Positions 6,241 through 8,127 of a stretch of 8,127 nucleotides of DNA are shown in pieces. How positions within the stretch are numbered: position 1 is the stretch's first letter; the number at the start of each line of letters is the position of its first letter. The stretch spans positions 1-8,127 of the forward strand of contig JAIBDA010000055.1 of NCBI GenBank assembly GCA_024679635.1, in the 5' to 3' direction. The position numbers and the translations under genes are program-made. The notes below the pieces were generated by a model. That model worked only from the letters and a program-made list of their open reading frames with translations, did not search any database and was not told where the DNA came from. This DNA comes from Amphritea sp. (GTDB lineage Bacteria > Pseudomonadota > Gammaproteobacteria > Pseudomonadales > Nitrincolaceae).

Positions 6241-7905
6241 ATGGCCACAGATGTCGAGATCGCTCTACAGTTCAGCCCCCTGCCTATTGCTGAAATCAGT
6301 GAGAAGCTGGGAATTGATAGTGACTATCTTCATCCTTATGGCCGGGATATCGCCAAGGTAGATCTAAAAGCGCTAACTCAGAATAATAGACAATCAGGCC
6401 GGCTGATTCTTGTTTCTGCTACCACGCCCACCCCCTCCGGGGAAGGTAAAACCACCACAACGATTGGTCTGGCTCAGGCGTTCTCACAGCTGAACGAATC
6501 GGTATGTATGGCGCTACGTGAACCTTCGCTGGGGCCTTGCCTTGGCATGAAAGGGGGCGCGACTGGCGGAGGCTATAGTCAGATAATGCCCGCCGACCGC
6601 ATCAACTTACACTTTACCGGTGATTTTCATGCCATCACCAGTGCTAATAATCTGGTATCCGCCGCCATCGATAATCACATCTATCAAGGCAATGACCTGG
6701 GTATCGACCCCCGACAGATCGTCTGGCGACGGGTTATGGATATGAACGACCGCAGTCTGCGCAACATTGTCCTCGGCCTCGGCGGAAAAATGCAGGGGAT
6801 TCCGCGGGAAGGCGGCTTCGACATTACTGCTGCCTCGGAGGTGATGGCGATGCTTTGTCTGGCCGAAGATGCTGAAGACCTGAAACAACGCCTTGATCGC
6901 ACGCTGATCGGCTATACCTATGCGAACGAGCCGGTGTATGCCGCGCAACTAAAGATTACCGGGGCGATGATGGCGCTGTTACGGGATGCGCTACAACCCA
7001 ATCTGGTACAAAGCTTTGAAGGCACTCCGGCCTTTGTTCATGGAGGCCCTTTTGCCAACATCGCTCATGGGTGCAACAGCGTTATCGCCACTCGAATGGC
7101 GATGCAGTACGCGGACTGGGCGATCACTGAAGCCGGGTTCGGCTTTGATCTAGGCGCCGAAAAGTTCTTCGATATCAAATGCCGAGTAGCTAATTTAGAT
7201 CCGGATGCAGTGGTGCTGGTAACCACCGTTCGGGCGTTGAAAATGCACGGCGGTAAGCTGAAAAACGCCTTAGAAACAGAAGACCTGGCAGCGGTGACGC
7301 AAGGGCTGGGAAATCTGGATAAGCACATTGAGAGTGTCGCAATATTCAATAAACAACCTGTAGTAGCATTGAATCGATTTGCCACCGACACCGATGCCGA
7401 AGTCGCGATTATTCGTGAGCGTTGCGCCGAGCATAACGTAGCCTTTGCAGAAACTACCCACCATGCCGATGGTGGCAAGGGGGCCATTGAGCTGGCCAAA
7501 GCGGTTATCAGTTCAGTAAAGCAGAATAAACCCTTTCAACCCCTCTATAGCCTGGATTTAACCGTATTAGAGAAGGTGCGGGCAGTGTGCAAAACAATGT
7601 ATGGTGCAGATGATGTCGCCTTTACAAAAGATGCAGAGAAAGACCTCAAGCTAGTCCAGCGACTAGGTCTGACCCGTCTGCCAGTGTGCATCGCCAAAGC
7701 CCCCAGTTCACTATCCGATGACCCGGAACTTCATGGCAGACCCCGTGACTTTGAAGTGACCGTCCGGGCGATTCAGATTAATGCCGGAGCAGGATTCCTG
7801 GTAATTCTGACAGGCAAGATCATGCGTATGCCCGGACTGCCAAAAGAACCGGCCGCCAACGGTATCCAGTTACTACAAAGCGGGGTTATCGAAGGGCTTG
7901 AGTAG
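6241..7905 (+). CDS. fhs: Formate--tetrahydrofolate ligase
   Basis: ATP-dependent synthesis of 10-formyltetrahydrofolate from formate and tetrahydrofolate (EC 6.3.4.3), a cytoplasmic step of one-carbon metabolism that feeds purine synthesis and formyl-Met-tRNA. The 554 residues match the usual bacterial length, with no gap or frameshift. Visible motifs are the P-loop TPTPSGEGKTTTT (62-74, Lys70), the Gly-rich signature GMKGGATGGGYSQIMP (102-117), RINLHFTGDFHAI (120-132), HGGPFANIAHGCNS (267-280), the segment EAGFGFDLGAEKFFDIKCR (297-315) and TTVRALKMHGG (328-338). The C-terminus ends in the usual MPGLPKEPAANGI region. No folD, purU, glyA or formate dehydrogenase gene is seen next to it, so it appears to stand alone. 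It is the most securely identified gene of the window. Confidence 0.98.
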   Translation: MATDVEIALQFSPLPIAEISEKLGIDSDYLHPYGRDIAKVDLKALTQNNRQSGRLILVSATTPTPSGEGKTTTTIGLAQAFSQLNESVCMALREPSLGPCLGMKGGATGGGYSQIMPADRINLHFTGDFHAITSANNLVSAAIDNHIYQGNDLGIDPRQIVWRRVMDMNDRSLRNIVLGLGGKMQGIPREGGFDITAASEVMAMLCLAEDAEDLKQRLDRTLIGYTYANEPVYAAQLKITGAMMALLRDALQPNLVQSFEGTPAFVHGGPFANIAHGCNSVIATRMAMQYADWAITEAGFGFDLGAEKFFDIKCRVANLDPDAVVLVTTVRALKMHGGKLKNALETEDLAAVTQGLGNLDKHIESVAIFNKQPVVALNRFATDTDAEVAIIRERCAEHNVAFAETTHHADGGKGAIELAKAVISSVKQNKPFQPLYSLDLTVLEKVRAVCKTMYGADDVAFTKDAEKDLKLVQRLGLTRLPVCIAKAPSSLSDDPELHGRPRDFEVTVRAIQINAGAGFLVILTGKIMRMPGLPKEPAANGIQLLQSGVIEGLE

Positions 7906-7920
7906 AGGCCCTACCTTTTT
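7902..7920 (+). terminator. Weak candidate terminator of fhs
   Basis: GTAG (7902-7905) and CTAC (7911-7914) pair around a 5-base loop, followed by five T residues at 7916-7920. The stem is only 4 base pairs and starts inside the stop codon, so it is a weak candidate. Confidence 0.3.
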
Positions 7921-7943
7921 CACCTTTTATCTACACCTTTAAA

Positions 7944-7976
7944 GAAGATAGCGACAGTTAGCAACTATCTATCTTC
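7944..7976. terminator. Inverted repeat between convergent genes, possible bidirectional terminator
   Basis: GAAGATAG (7944-7951) and CTATCTTC (7969-7976) are perfect 8-base reverse complements with a 17-base loop. The loop holds a smaller hairpin, AGTT (7956-7959) and AACT (7963-7966). The structure lies at the junction of two convergent genes and overlaps the last codons of the right-edge gene. The stem is A/T rich and has no clean T-run on either side, so strength is doubtful. Confidence 0.35.
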
Positions 7977-8127
7977 TATTGAAATGAATTTCGCATCAAT
8001 CTTCAATCCCAGAAAGATGCCTGCCATCATAGAGACTACAGTCACAAAGCCTGAAGGAGAAAGCGCAGGCAGGGCTAGCAGTAGCTGCGAGTCATTGCCT
8101 CCCATTGCCAGAGCAGCACCCAGCCCC
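7965..8127 (-). CDS. YeeE/YedE-type transporter, C-terminal fragment (cut by window edge)
   Basis: The last 53 codons of a minus-strand gene that enters from the right edge and stops at TAG (7965-7967). The visible protein contains GLGAALAMGGNDSQLLLALP, then a hydrophobic helix (about FVTVVSMMAGIFLGL), then a short polar tail ending KFISIEDR. The Gly-Gly-Asn-Asp block followed by Pro-Ala-Leu-Ser-Pro and a final membrane helix resembles the C-terminal end of YeeE/YedE membrane proteins, whose characterised members import thiosulfate. The substrate, the full length and any partner gene (for example a TusA/YeeD-like protein) lie outside the window. It is convergent with fhs. Assignment rests on this short end only, so the family call is probable and the sulfur substrate is inferred. 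Confidence 0.65.
   Translation of the reverse strand, partial: GLGAALAMGGNDSQLLLALPALSPSGFVTVVSMMAGIFLGLKIDAKFISIEDR

Noticed and set aside
7065..7499. Minus-strand frame of 144 codons antisense to fhs
   Set aside because: It is Ser/Ala-rich with low-complexity composition typical of a reverse frame over a conserved gene; fhs motifs on the other strand explain the sequence.

Overview
The window reads as an ordinary chromosomal stretch from a gammaproteobacterium, probably a marine heterotroph of the Oceanospirillales type. This is inferred from protein style (a PhyH-type oxygenase, a YbfB/YjiJ permease, a proteobacterial formate--tetrahydrofolate ligase), moderate G+C and short intergenic gaps. 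No marker gene fixes the genus. I see no tRNA, rRNA, CRISPR array, insertion sequence, prophage gene or defence gene, and no gene-free stretch longer than about 120 bases.

Layout from left to right. (1) A phytanoyl-CoA dioxygenase-family oxygenase on the minus strand is divergent from a LysR-type regulator on the plus strand. The 80-base gap between them holds a clear inverted repeat. (2) A GlxA-type regulator (DJ-1/PfpI domain plus AraC helix-turn-helix) on the minus strand is divergent from a small AhpD-like CxxC peroxidase-related enzyme on the plus strand. (3) A short single-pass membrane protein with a TTG start lies on the minus strand, followed by a cupin-AraC regulator on the same strand. 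That regulator is divergent from a 12-helix YbfB/YjiJ-family MFS permease. (4) fhs, encoding formate--tetrahydrofolate ligase, follows the permease on the plus strand with its own strong ribosome binding site. (5) The right edge cuts a convergent gene whose C-terminus looks like a YeeE/YedE-type sulfur-compound transporter.

The recurring theme is a regulator divergent from a single effector gene, repeated three times within about 6 kb with three different regulator families (LysR, GlxA, AraC). The simplest reading is three small, independently switched accessory modules (oxidation of an unknown small molecule, a redox enzyme, an export or uptake permease) beside a housekeeping one-carbon gene. 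Nothing seen ties the modules to one pathway.

I did not find convincing evidence of a previously undescribed system. The items most worth a second look are the operator-like repeat in the oxygenase/LysR gap, two interlocked inverted repeats between the first two regulator genes, the small membrane protein, and a G7 tract beside a strong unused ribosome binding site at the left edge.
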